DNA of 25,138 bases from Mycolicibacterium porcinum (GTDB taxonomy: Bacteria; Actinomycetota; Actinomycetes; Mycobacteriales; Mycobacteriaceae): positions 75,287-100,424 of the forward strand of contig MSTD01000020.1 of NCBI GenBank assembly GCA_001942045.1, in the 5' to 3' direction. The translations under genes were made by a program, and so were the position numbers. Shown here in pieces: positions 1-7,142 of this stretch; within the stretch, counting starts at the first letter, position 1; the number at the start of each line of letters is the position of its first letter. A model generated the notes under the pieces. It did not search any database and had not been told where the DNA came from. It worked only from the letters and a program-made list of their open reading frames with translations.

Positions 1-1498
1 GATGGGGCATCTCGTCGGCGTCCTGTGAATGCCGGGCGATCACGGCGCGGATCTCGGTCACCACCCGGGGATCCAGGCCTTCGGGTGGGTCCGCCTCGAA
101 CGCATCGAGCACGTCGTCGGCCGCGTCGTGCACCACCCGTTCGGCTTTGAGTTCCTCTTCCCGGTCGGCGGCGTGGTCGTCACAGAACCGGGACAGGTTG
201 AGCCGGCGGATCAGCAGAGGCAGGGTCCACCCCTGGATCAGCAGGGTTCCCACGCTGACCACGAAGGCGATCGCCTGGATCGTCGCGCGCTCGGGGAAGG
301 GTTCGCCGGTGGCGGTGGTGGCCGGGATCGCCGCGGCGGCGGCCAGTGTCACCACCCCACGCATCCCGGTCCAGGACACGACGACGTTCTCCCGCCAACT
401 CAGTGAACGGCGGTCGATCATCCGGCGCCATCGCGCCTTCGGCTTTCGCTTTCGCCGGCCGAGGGCGCCGCGGGCACCGTCGGGTACCGGCACGCTGAAC
501 TTGCTCTCCACGCGCCGGGACAGCTCGTTCCGGCCGAACATGAGGAACACCGACAGCGGGCGGATCACCAGCACGATGAGCAACACGATCACCGAGGCGA
601 CGGCGACGACGGCCAGCGACTCGTGGGCCTCGTTGAGGTCCTGCAGCACGAACCGCAGATGCAGACCGATGTAGGCGAATACGAATGCTTCCAGCAGCAC
701 GTCCACCGAATTCCAGACGTAGCGTTCCTGCAGTCGAGTCTGGTAGCCCGCGCCCATCGCCCCGTTGCCGACCACGAACCCGGCGACCACCACCGCCAGC
801 ACCCCGGAGGCGTGCAGTTCCTCGGCGGTGATGAAGGCCGCGAACGGAACCACCAGACCCTGCACCGTTTCCAGGCCGGGGTTGTCCAGGTGCTTGCGGA
901 TCCACAGTGTCACGTAGCCCAGCAGTGCCCCGACCACCGGGCCGACCGTGGCGCTGTATCCGAACAGCAGGAACGGGTTCTCGATGAACGTGTGGCTACC
1001 GGCCACCTGCGCCACCGCGATGGAGAACAGCGTCAGCGCGGCGGCGTCGTTGATCAGGCTCTCGCCGGTGAGGATCGCCATCACCCGTTTGGGCAGGCCG
1101 AGCTTGCGACCCACCGCGACGGCGGTGACGGCGTCGGGCGGTGCGACGATCGCGCCGAGCACAAGGGCCAGCCCGAAGGTCAACGGCACCAGCACCAGCC
1201 AGGACGACACCGCAGCCACCACGAAGGCCGTCACCACGACCAGGCCAACACCGAGACCGAGGATCGGTCTGATGTTGCGGAAGAACGTCGGGAAGGAGAA
1301 ATCCAGGGCCGCCGAATACAGCAGCGGCGGCAGCACCACGGTCAGCAGAATGTGCGAATCCAGTTCGGGCGGTTCGAACCCCGGCAGGAACGACACGGCG
1401 ATGCCGATGACCACGATGATCAGGGCGGGTTCCTGGCCGCGTCGATGCGCGATTGCTGTGACGAGGATGGCTCCGACGACGACGAGGATCAATTCCAC
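1..1498 (-). CDS. Na+/H+ antiporter, CPA1 family (partial, C-terminus beyond window)
   Basis: Integral membrane monovalent cation/proton antiporter, expected to exchange Na+ or K+ for H+ across the plasma membrane. The open frame runs leftward off the window, so about 499 residues are visible and the C-terminus is missing. The N-terminal two thirds is a string of hydrophobic segments. It contains the family-typical motifs APPDAVTAV and GESLINDAAAL, where the adjacent Asn-Asp is the expected ion-binding pair. After the membrane part comes a charged cytoplasmic segment (RRKRKPKARWRR), one more hydrophobic stretch, then an acidic soluble tail. I chose the GTG at 1498, 37 bp after the nei1 stop, because translation begins directly with the first membrane helix. 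The Shine-Dalgarno is weak. Same strand and close spacing suggest co-transcription with nei1 and rpiB. The family is secure; ion specificity cannot be read from sequence. Confidence 0.85.
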   Translation of the reverse strand, partial: MELILVVVGAILVTAIAHRRGQEPALIIVVIGIAVSFLPGFEPPELDSHILLTVVLPPLLYSAALDFSFPTFFRNIRPILGLGVGLVVVTAFVVAAVSSWLVLVPLTFGLALVLGAIVAPPDAVTAVAVGRKLGLPKRVMAILTGESLINDAAALTLFSIAVAQVAGSHTFIENPFLLFGYSATVGPVVGALLGYVTLWIRKHLDNPGLETVQGLVVPFAAFITAEELHASGVLAVVVAGFVVGNGAMGAGYQTRLQERYVWNSVDVLLEAFVFAYIGLHLRFVLQDLNEAHESLAVVAVASVIVLLIVLVIRPLSVFLMFGRNELSRRVESKFSVPVPDGARGALGRRKRKPKARWRRMIDRRSLSWRENVVVSWTGMRGVVTLAAAAAIPATTATGEPFPERATIQAIAFVVSVGTLLIQGWTLPLLIRRLNLSRFCDDHAADREEELKAERVVHDAADDVLDAFEADPPEGLDPRVVTEIRAVIARHSQDADEMPH

Positions 1499-1535
1499 TC
1501 GGAGATTGTCCCGTGCCTGCGCCCGTGCCGCGCAC

Positions 1536-2330
1536 TCACACCTGACAGTCGGGGCACCAGAACAGGTTGCGGCCCTCCAGTTCTGCGGTGCGGACCGTAG
1601 TGCCGCACACCCGGCACGCCTCCCCTGCCCGGCGATACACGTAGGTGCGGGGTCGCCCGGGCCCGTACGACGGCGCACCGTGGTCGTGCTCGGGGCGGAC
1701 GACGACGATCTTGCCGCGACGCACCCCGACCTTCATCAGCTCGACGAGATCGGTCCACATGGCACTGAATTCGGCCTGCCCCACCAATGTGCCCGGCCGG
1801 TACGGGTCGATGTGGTGACGGAACAGGAGCTCACTGCGATACACGTTGCCGACTCCGGCGATCACCGCCTGGTCCATCAACAACGCGCCGATTGACCTGC
1901 GCGACTTACTGATTCGTTTCCACGCCAGCGCGGGATCGGCGTCTTTGCGCAGCGGGTCGGGCCCGAGGCGGGCCACCACGTCGGCGATCTCAGGCTCGGC
2001 GATCACCTCGCACACCGTGGGCCCACGCAGGTCGGTGCCGTACTCGGTGCCGACGATCCGCATCCGAACCTGGCCGACGGGCAACCCGAGCGGCACGGGC
2101 GCCTCGGTGAACGTCCCGTACAGCCCGAGGTGGATGTGCACGACGTGTCCGCCGGCGTAGTGGTGGAACAGGTGTTTGCCCCAGGCGTCGGCCTGTTTGA
2201 ACACCTGGCCGTTGACCGCGGCCGCGCCGTCGGCGAAGCGGCCCTGCGGGCTGGACACCACCACCGGTGCCCGGCCGAACCGCTTCTGGTGCAGCCGGGC
2301 CAGCCGGTGCAGGGTGTGCCCTTCGGGCAT
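1536..2330 (-). CDS. nei1: Fpg/Nei-family DNA glycosylase (endonuclease VIII-like)
   Basis: Base-excision repair enzyme that removes oxidised bases and cleaves the abasic strand. At 264 aa it has the normal family length. Visible hallmarks are the N-terminal MPEGHT, where Pro2 is the Schiff-base nucleophile and Glu3 the acid, a conserved lysine at about residue 52, and the helix-two-turn-helix segment around residues 155-170 (AGVGNVYRSELLF). There is a C-terminal zinc finger with Cys239, Cys242, Cys259 and Cys262 and the finger arginine near 254. The PEGHT start is typical of Nei rather than Fpg (PELPE). It corresponds in position to M. tuberculosis Rv2464c, which I recall as Nei1; Rv3297 is the other Nei. 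The start is 3 bp after the rpiB stop, so translation is probably coupled. Complete and intact. Confidence 0.9.
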   Translation of the reverse strand: MPEGHTLHRLARLHQKRFGRAPVVVSSPQGRFADGAAAVNGQVFKQADAWGKHLFHHYAGGHVVHIHLGLYGTFTEAPVPLGLPVGQVRMRIVGTEYGTDLRGPTVCEVIAEPEIADVVARLGPDPLRKDADPALAWKRISKSRRSIGALLMDQAVIAGVGNVYRSELLFRHHIDPYRPGTLVGQAEFSAMWTDLVELMKVGVRRGKIVVVRPEHDHGAPSYGPGRPRTYVYRRAGEACRVCGTTVRTAELEGRNLFWCPDCQV

Positions 2331-2333
2331 GGG

Positions 2334-2813
2334 TCAGGCGGGCGCGCCGGGAACCGGCGGGGCCACGTGATCCTTCTCGTATTCGGCCAGGATGTCGATG
2401 CGGCGCTGGTGGCGCTCGGCCTCCGACCACGGCGTCGACAGGAACGCGTCGACGATGGCCAGCGCCTCCTCCTCGGTGTGCATGCGACCGCCCAGGCCCA
2501 TCAGCTGCGCGTTGTTGTGCTCGCGGGCCAGCTTGGCGGTCTCGACGCTCCAGGTCAGGGCACACCGGGCGCCCGGCACCTTGTTCGCGGCGATCTGCTC
2601 ACCGTTGCCCGAGCCACCGAGCACGATGCCCAGGCTGCCCGGATCGGCGACCGTCTTGACTGCCGCGTCGATGCAGAACGCCGGGTAGTCGTCGTCGGCG
2701 TCGTAGGTATAGGCACCGCAGTCGATCGGCTCGTGGCCGGTCTTCTTGAGGTGCTCGATGATGGTCTGCTTGAACTCGAATCCGGCGTGGTCGGCACCGA
2801 TGTAAACGCGCAT
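2334..2813 (-). CDS. rpiB: Ribose-5-phosphate isomerase B
   Basis: Interconverts ribose 5-phosphate and ribulose 5-phosphate in the non-oxidative pentose phosphate pathway; cytoplasmic, 159 aa. It shows the RpiB/LacAB signature: GADHAG at residues 6-11 and the phosphate/active-site loop GGSGNGEQ at 67-73. Glu72 corresponds to the catalytic Glu75 of M. tuberculosis RpiB, which carries three extra N-terminal residues; His99 and Arg110 correspond to His102 and Arg113. The ATG at 2813 is the only sensible start. It lies 21 bp downstream of the TetR stop and 3 bp upstream of nei1 on the same strand, so the regulator gene, rpiB, nei1 and the antiporter could share a transcript. Orthologue of Rv2465c by sequence and neighbours. 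Confidence 0.95.
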   Translation of the reverse strand: MRVYIGADHAGFEFKQTIIEHLKKTGHEPIDCGAYTYDADDDYPAFCIDAAVKTVADPGSLGIVLGGSGNGEQIAANKVPGARCALTWSVETAKLAREHNNAQLMGLGGRMHTEEEALAIVDAFLSTPWSEAERHQRRIDILAEYEKDHVAPPVPGAPA

Positions 2814-2834
2814 GGCGGTAACCCTAACGCGTCA

Positions 2835-3389
2835 TCAGGTACCCACCGCACCAGCTTGGATACCTGCCAGGAGCAGATCGAGCATTCGCTGCGCCTGCTC
2901 GGTTGAGCTGCTGGCCAGGAAGATCCCGAGCATGCTCGACACCACGTCCTCGGCCCGCACGTCGGAGCGGAGGCTGCCGTCGGCGCGGCCGGCGTCCAGC
3001 AAGGTCTGCACCGCACCGACGATGCTCGCCCTGGTGTCGCGGTGGTCGACCGCGCCGGATTCGAAGATGGCGCGCAGCGATTCTGCCATGCCCTTCTTGG
3101 CGGCGACGAAGGTCGCGTAGCGGTCCATCCACCGGCGCAGAGCCACCGCCGGCGGGTAGCGCTTCGTCAGGTCGGCCGCGGAGGCGGAGACCTCGGCCAG
3201 CTCGGCGCGGTAGACGGCCTCGATCAGGGCCTCACGGCTGGAGAAGTGACGGTAGAGCGTCCCGATGCCGACACCGGCGTCACGGGCGATGGCCTCCAGA
3301 GAGACGGGCCCGTCCGACGCGGCGAAGGCGGCCGCGGCGGTGGCGAGCAGGCGCTCTCTGTTGCGGCGCGCGTCGGCGCGTTCAGCCAT
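2835..3389 (-). CDS. TetR/AcrR-family transcriptional regulator
   Basis: One-component regulator of 184 aa. The N-terminal DNA-binding domain carries a clear TetR helix-turn-helix at about residues 30-49 (SLEAIARDAGVGIGTLYRHF). The rest is the variable ligand-binding helical domain, from which no ligand can be deduced. It is divergent from an aldo/keto reductase gene, and the 61-82 bp between the two starts holds two near-identical 16-bp palindromes. Autorepression together with control of the reductase is therefore the natural model. The nearer palindrome lies 2-17 nt upstream of this start codon and contains the only Shine-Dalgarno-like sequence (GGAGG), so repressor binding and translation initiation share the same DNA. 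The ATG at 3389 gives the usual TetR N-terminus (MAERADARRNRERLL). rpiB follows 21 bp downstream. Confidence 0.92.
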   Translation of the reverse strand: MAERADARRNRERLLATAAAAFAASDGPVSLEAIARDAGVGIGTLYRHFSSREALIEAVYRAELAEVSASAADLTKRYPPAVALRRWMDRYATFVAAKKGMAESLRAIFESGAVDHRDTRASIVGAVQTLLDAGRADGSLRSDVRAEDVVSSMLGIFLASSSTEQAQRMLDLLLAGIQAGAVGT

Positions 3390-3390
3390 A

Positions 3391-3406
3391 GCGGAGGCTC
3401 CTCCGT
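3391..3406. promoter_or_regulatory. Candidate TetR operator 1
   Basis: GCGGAGGCTCCTCCGT, an inverted repeat with arms CGGAGG/CCTCCG around a 2-bp centre. It matches operator 2 at 14 of 16 positions with the same centre-to-arm geometry. It sits immediately upstream of the tetR start codon and overlaps its Shine-Dalgarno. Assignment to this regulator is inference from position and duplication. Confidence 0.7.
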
Positions 3407-3411
3407 TTTGC

Positions 3412-3418
3412 TAGCGTA
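3412..3418. promoter_or_regulatory. Overlapping divergent -10 candidates
   Basis: TAGCGTA reads as a mycobacterial-type TAnnnT hexamer on both strands: TAGCGT at 3412-3417 on plus for the reductase, TACGCT at 3418-3413 on minus for tetR. It lies at the midpoint between the two operators. Predicted start sites would fall inside the operators. The hexamer carries little information, so this is a hypothesis. Confidence 0.35.
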
Positions 3419-3422
3419 CAAA

Positions 3423-3438
3423 GCGGAGGATCCTCCGC
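3423..3438. promoter_or_regulatory. Candidate TetR operator 2
   Basis: GCGGAGGATCCTCCGC is a perfect 16-bp palindrome. Its centre is 32 bp (about three helical turns) from the centre of operator 1. It lies 33 bp upstream of the preferred reductase start, where repressor would block initiation. Confidence 0.7.
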
Positions 3439-3471
3439 ATCGTCGTCAGTATGACAGTCCAGGAGCTCGAA

Positions 3472-4398
3472 ATGACCACTTCCCACCCAGGCGGCATCGG
3501 CATCATCGGCGAACACCGCGTGGCACGGATCGGCTACGGCGCCATGGGGCTGGGGCACGCTGTTCCCCAGAGCGACGCGACCGCAGTGTTGCGCCGCGCG
3601 GTGGAGCTGGGCGTCAACCACATCGACACCGCGTCCTTCTACGACGACGGCGTGGTGAACCGTCGGATCCGCGAGGCCCTCGCCCCGTACCGGGACGATC
3701 TGGTGATCGTCAGCAAGGTCGGCGCCCGGGCGGCTACCGGACCCGTACCGCTGGCGCTCGCTCAGCATCCGGCGGACCTGCGTGCGGCCGTCGAACTGGA
3801 CCTGACCGGTCTCGGATTGGAGCAGATCCCGATCGTGAACCTGCGCCGCGCCGACATCGGCCCCGGGCTCACCGCCGAAGGTGACCAGGTCGTGGATCTC
3901 GACGATCAGTTGGCCGAGATGATCGCGTTGCGTGACGAGGGCAAGATCGGTGCGATCGGTATCAGCAACATCGACCTGAACACCCTGCGCCGCGCGTTGC
4001 CCGCCGGAATCGTGTGCGTACAGAACGCCTATAGCCTGCTCAACCGCCGCCACGAGGACGAACTGGCGCTGTGCCTGGAAGAGGACATCGCCTGGGCGCC
4101 GTACTTCCCGCTCGGCTCGGCATTCCCGGGCTTTCCGAAGGTCGCCGAAAACCCTGTGGTGCAACGGATTGCCGCGGACATCGGCGCCAGCGGAGCCCAG
4201 GTCGGGCTGGCATGGCTGCTCGCGCACGCACACAACACCCTGCTCATCGCCGGGACGACGTCGATCGCCCATCTGGAAGAGAACCTGGCGGCCGGCGACC
4301 TCACGCTGAGCGCGCAATACCTGGCCGAACTCGATGGCATCGACGCCGGGCTACCCCAGGGTGATGGCGTCCAGCCGTTCCTTGATGAAGGCCGATGA
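3472..4398 (+). CDS. Aldo/keto reductase, PdxI/YdbC-like subgroup
   Basis: Probable NADPH-dependent cytoplasmic reductase of a carbonyl substrate with the (beta/alpha)8 AKR fold. Asp52 (HIDTASFY), Tyr57 and Lys82 (VSKVG) are present, and a cofactor-binding C-terminal segment lies around residues 259-272 (IAGTTSIAHLEENL). At the usual catalytic His position (xxIH-R-P) this protein reads IVNLRRAD, placing Arg near 125. That VNLR pattern resembles what I recall of E. coli YdbC/PdxI (pyridoxal reductase), so a pyridoxal-type or other small aldehyde substrate is possible. The ATG at 3472 (308 aa) has AGGAG eight bases upstream. An in-frame ATG at 3451 would add seven residues but has no Shine-Dalgarno. 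Its 3' end overlaps the convergent oxygenase gene by 48 bp. Confidence 0.88.
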   Translation: MTTSHPGGIGIIGEHRVARIGYGAMGLGHAVPQSDATAVLRRAVELGVNHIDTASFYDDGVVNRRIREALAPYRDDLVIVSKVGARAATGPVPLALAQHPADLRAAVELDLTGLGLEQIPIVNLRRADIGPGLTAEGDQVVDLDDQLAEMIALRDEGKIGAIGISNIDLNTLRRALPAGIVCVQNAYSLLNRRHEDELALCLEEDIAWAPYFPLGSAFPGFPKVAENPVVQRIAADIGASGAQVGLAWLLAHAHNTLLIAGTTSIAHLEENLAAGDLTLSAQYLAELDGIDAGLPQGDGVQPFLDEGR

Positions 4399-5310
4399 CG
4401 TCACGGGCTCCAGGCCACCGACCTTGCCGATGGGCGGTTCCAGCGGGGTGACGACGGCGTCGTGGTTGGCCTCGTAGAAGTAGATCAGCGAAACCAGGTC
4501 TTCTTCGGGGGCGTGCGGCTGCGGTGGCAGCACGCGGTGCCGGCCCGAGGGCCAGCGCCGGCCGCTCCAGTACTCCAGCAGGTCCCCGATGTTGACGGTG
4601 AGCGAGCCGGGCTCCCACGGCGCGTCCTCCCAGCCCTCCTGCTCGGAGTAGACCTGCAGCCCGCCCGCTCCGGGCTCGCGGTCCAGGATCGTCACCGTGC
4701 CGAAGTCGGTGTGCGGGCCGATGCGGAACTGGCCCGGCTCCGGCTCCCCCACCACGCTGACCGGCGGGTAGTGGTTGATGTTCATGGTCCACGTCGGCCG
4801 ATCCGCCAGGGCGACAAAGGGATTGACGGCCAGCCCGAGGGCGTGGGCGAACAGGGCCAGCAGATCGTCGGACACCTTCCGCATCGCGGCGGTGTACTCG
4901 TCGACCAAGGCTTGCAGCGCGGGCACCTCGGCCGGCCACACGTTGGGGGCGAACCAGATCCGGTCGACCTCGGGGTCGCCGGTGGCGGTCTCGGCGCCCA
5001 GGCTGTAGCTCTCCTTCAGATCGGGCGGGGTCTCGGTGCCCTCGGCGTAGCCGTTGGCCTCGGCTCCGGGTCCGATCCAGCCGTGCCCACCGACGGGTAC
5101 CGAGTAGCCGTGTTTGACGTCGTCGGGCAGCGCGAAGAACTCCCGGCTGGCCGTGCGCACCTTGGCCGCCAGGTCGGTGTCCACCCCGTGGCCGGTGACG
5201 ACGATGAACCCGGCGCGCTGCAATCCGGCGTCGACCTCGGCGGCAACCGCGTCGGCCTCGGCCCCACCGGCGTACCACCGGGACATGTCAATCGTTGCTA
5301 TCGCGCTCAT
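4351..5310 (-). CDS. Fe(II)/2-oxoglutarate-dependent oxygenase, isopenicillin N synthase-like
   Basis: Non-haem iron oxygenase of 319 aa with the N-terminal DIOX_N-like region and C-terminal double-stranded beta-helix of the IPNS-like family. The iron triad is visible as His200 and Asp202 (GPHTDFG) and His258 (SGRHRV). The usual Arg-X-Ser 2-oxoglutarate motif is not obvious: the aligned position reads Leu-Val-Ser (272-274). Third gene of an operon with a permease and a cytosine deaminase. Its ATG at 5310 overlaps the deaminase stop (ATGA), which decides this start over a GTG at 5331. Known IPNS-like 2OG enzymes acting on nucleobases include fungal thymine-7-hydroxylase, so a pyrimidine substrate is a reasonable inference from context. 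Other hydroxylations or desaturations remain possible. Convergent with and overlapping the aldo/keto reductase by 48 bp. Confidence 0.85.
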   Translation of the reverse strand: MSAIATIDMSRWYAGGAEADAVAAEVDAGLQRAGFIVVTGHGVDTDLAAKVRTASREFFALPDDVKHGYSVPVGGHGWIGPGAEANGYAEGTETPPDLKESYSLGAETATGDPEVDRIWFAPNVWPAEVPALQALVDEYTAAMRKVSDDLLALFAHALGLAVNPFVALADRPTWTMNINHYPPVSVVGEPEPGQFRIGPHTDFGTVTILDREPGAGGLQVYSEQEGWEDAPWEPGSLTVNIGDLLEYWSGRRWPSGRHRVLPPQPHAPEEDLVSLIYFYEANHDAVVTPLEPPIGKVGGLEPVTSSAFIKERLDAITLG

Positions 5311-5747
5311 TCGCCGATGTCCTCCGCCCACAGATCCGGCCGCTCGGCGATGAAGTCCTCCATCATCGCCACGCAGCGTTCATCGTCGAGCAGGGTAACC
5401 GCTACCCCGTGCTCGGCGAGCCAGTCGTGGCCGCCAGTGAAGGTGCGGCTCTCGCCGATCACCACCGCGCCGATGTTGAACTGGCGGACCAGGCCACTGC
5501 AGTACCAACACGGCGAGAGCGTGGTCACCATGATCGTCGACCGGTAGCCACGCTGACGTCCGGCGGCCCGGAAGGCGTCGGTCTCGGCGTGGATCGAGGG
5601 GTCGTCGTTCTGCACGCGGCGGTTGTGGCCGGCACCCAGCAGCGTCCCGTCCGAGCCGAACAAGGCGGCACCGATCGGAATACCGCCCTCGGCCAATCCT
5701 TTTCGGGCCTCCTCGACGGCGACGTCGAGCATCTGCTCCGGGGTCAT
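5307..5747 (-). CDS. Cytosine deaminase, yeast Fcy1 type (CDA fold)
   Basis: Zinc hydrolase of 146 aa expected to convert cytosine to uracil plus ammonia. It carries the deaminase motifs HAE (His53, Glu55) and PCWYC (Cys80, Cys83), which bind zinc and supply the proton-shuttle Glu. The resemblance to Saccharomyces cerevisiae Fcy1, as I recall it, runs end to end: EGGIPIGAALF near residue 20, TTLSPC, the DDERC segment, and the C-terminal ERPDLWAEDIGE against ERPQDWFEDIGE in yeast. This is not the amidohydrolase-type CodA of E. coli. Fcy1 also deaminates 5-methylcytosine and 5-fluorocytosine. Its ATG at 5747 overlaps the permease stop and its stop overlaps the oxygenase start, so all three proteins are probably translationally coupled. 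Guanine or another aminopurine is a less likely substrate. Confidence 0.88.
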   Translation of the reverse strand: MTPEQMLDVAVEEARKGLAEGGIPIGAALFGSDGTLLGAGHNRRVQNDDPSIHAETDAFRAAGRQRGYRSTIMVTTLSPCWYCSGLVRQFNIGAVVIGESRTFTGGHDWLAEHGVAVTLLDDERCVAMMEDFIAERPDLWAEDIGE

Positions 5748-7138
5748 GCCGGCACCTTCTCCGCGGTCAGCTTGGACCGGCACAACACGAGGTAGCAGGC
5801 GCCGGCGATCAGGAACCCGACGAAGAACGTGATGTCGCCCAGCTGCGGCACCTCCCGGGCGATGTAGCCGACGAACTTCGCCTGGTTGCAGAACAACGTC
5901 ACCGACACCACGAGACCGATCAGGAACGACGCCAAACCGGGCCAGTTCGTGTAGGACCGGTCGTAGAGGAAATGCGCGACGGGTGCGTCGCCGCGCAGGT
6001 ACTCGTCGGCGAACACCACCCCGAGCCACGGTCCGATCCAGTACGCGATGATCAGCAGGAACGCCTCGTAGCTCGCCGCGGCGTCGGCCAGCGCCCACCA
6101 CGCGATGAGGAATCCGACGACCCCGAAGAACCCGGTGGCCAGGGCGCGCGCGATGTGATGCGGCAGCTTGATCCCGATGGTCACGAAAGCCATTGCGCCC
6201 GAATAGATGTTGATCGCGTTCGCGGCCACCGCCCCGATCGCGATCGCCAACAGGGTCAGGCTCGCCAGCCACGGGGCCAGCTCCGAGGTGAACGCGGTGG
6301 TCGGATTGTCCGAGACCGCCGGACCAATGGTCACCGACGCCGCACCCACCGTCTGTAGCAGCATGCACGACACGAACAGCCCAGCGGCAGCGAAGAACCC
6401 GGTGCGCGGTCCGGCTTCGGACCGCGGCAGGTAACGGGTGTAATCGGCGGCGTACGGCGCCCACCCGGCGACGTAACCGAACGCGGTGCCCACGGTCAAC
6501 AGGAAACCGCCCATGCCACCGACACCGCCACTGACCGCGGGAGCGCCGAAATCCGCCTTGGCCAGGATCACCACCGAGGTGATCGCGAAGATGACCGCGA
6601 GCACTGGGAAGGCCCACCGCTCGAACGCCTGAACCAGGTTGTGTCCGAACACCGCCAGCGCGGTCTGCACCACGACGACGAGCACCAGCGCCAGCACGGG
6701 CGCGATGCCGAACAGCGTGGACAGCGCGAACGCGCCGCTGACGCTGTTGGTGGCGAACCACCCGATGCCCGCGGTCACCGTCATCAGCAGCGAGGGCACG
6801 GCGTTGCCCTTGAAGCCGAACGCCAAGCGGCCCAGCACCATTTGCGGAACGCCGTGCAGAGGTCCGCGCTTGGACAGGAAGTAATGCGCGAGCGCGCCGA
6901 GGCCGGTACCGATCGCCAGACCGGCCACCGCCTGCCAGAACGTCATGCCGTAGACCGAGACCGCCAGCACGCCCAGGAAAATCGTGGCGAATTCCAGATT
7001 GGGCGAGGTCCAGGTCCAGAACAACTGGCTGGGCTTGCCGTGCCGGTCGGCGTCGGCGATGTGCTCATTGCCGCCCGGCTCGACAGCTGCGATCCGGTCG
7101 CGATAGGAACCGTCGGTACTGGGCTCAGCCGCTGTCAT
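5744..7138 (-). CDS. NCS1-family nucleobase:cation symporter (cytosine/purine permease)
   Basis: Polytopic inner-membrane permease of 464 aa, about twelve hydrophobic segments, the normal length for the NCS1 family (CodB, Fcy2, Mhp1). The N-terminal soluble stretch of about 35 residues ends at WTSPNLEFATIFLGVLAV, the usual NCS1 entry into helix 1. The segment GYVAGWAPYAADYTRYLP corresponds to the conserved region around helix 6. The first gene of the operon; the deaminase begins within its stop codon. Cytosine or a related base is the inferred substrate because of the downstream deaminase; purines, allantoin or hydantoins also fit the family. The ATG at 7138 has no clear Shine-Dalgarno, and an imperfect 24-bp palindrome lies 5-28 bp upstream. 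Confidence 0.88.
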   Translation of the reverse strand: MTAAEPSTDGSYRDRIAAVEPGGNEHIADADRHGKPSQLFWTWTSPNLEFATIFLGVLAVSVYGMTFWQAVAGLAIGTGLGALAHYFLSKRGPLHGVPQMVLGRLAFGFKGNAVPSLLMTVTAGIGWFATNSVSGAFALSTLFGIAPVLALVLVVVVQTALAVFGHNLVQAFERWAFPVLAVIFAITSVVILAKADFGAPAVSGGVGGMGGFLLTVGTAFGYVAGWAPYAADYTRYLPRSEAGPRTGFFAAAGLFVSCMLLQTVGAASVTIGPAVSDNPTTAFTSELAPWLASLTLLAIAIGAVAANAINIYSGAMAFVTIGIKLPHHIARALATGFFGVVGFLIAWWALADAAASYEAFLLIIAYWIGPWLGVVFADEYLRGDAPVAHFLYDRSYTNWPGLASFLIGLVVSVTLFCNQAKFVGYIAREVPQLGDITFFVGFLIAGACYLVLCRSKLTAEKVPA

Positions 7139-7142
7139 GCGT

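Noticed and set aside
4462..5547. 361-codon plus-strand open frame across the oxygenase and deaminase
   Set aside because: It spans two real minus-strand genes and their junction; no domain or ribosome-binding site.
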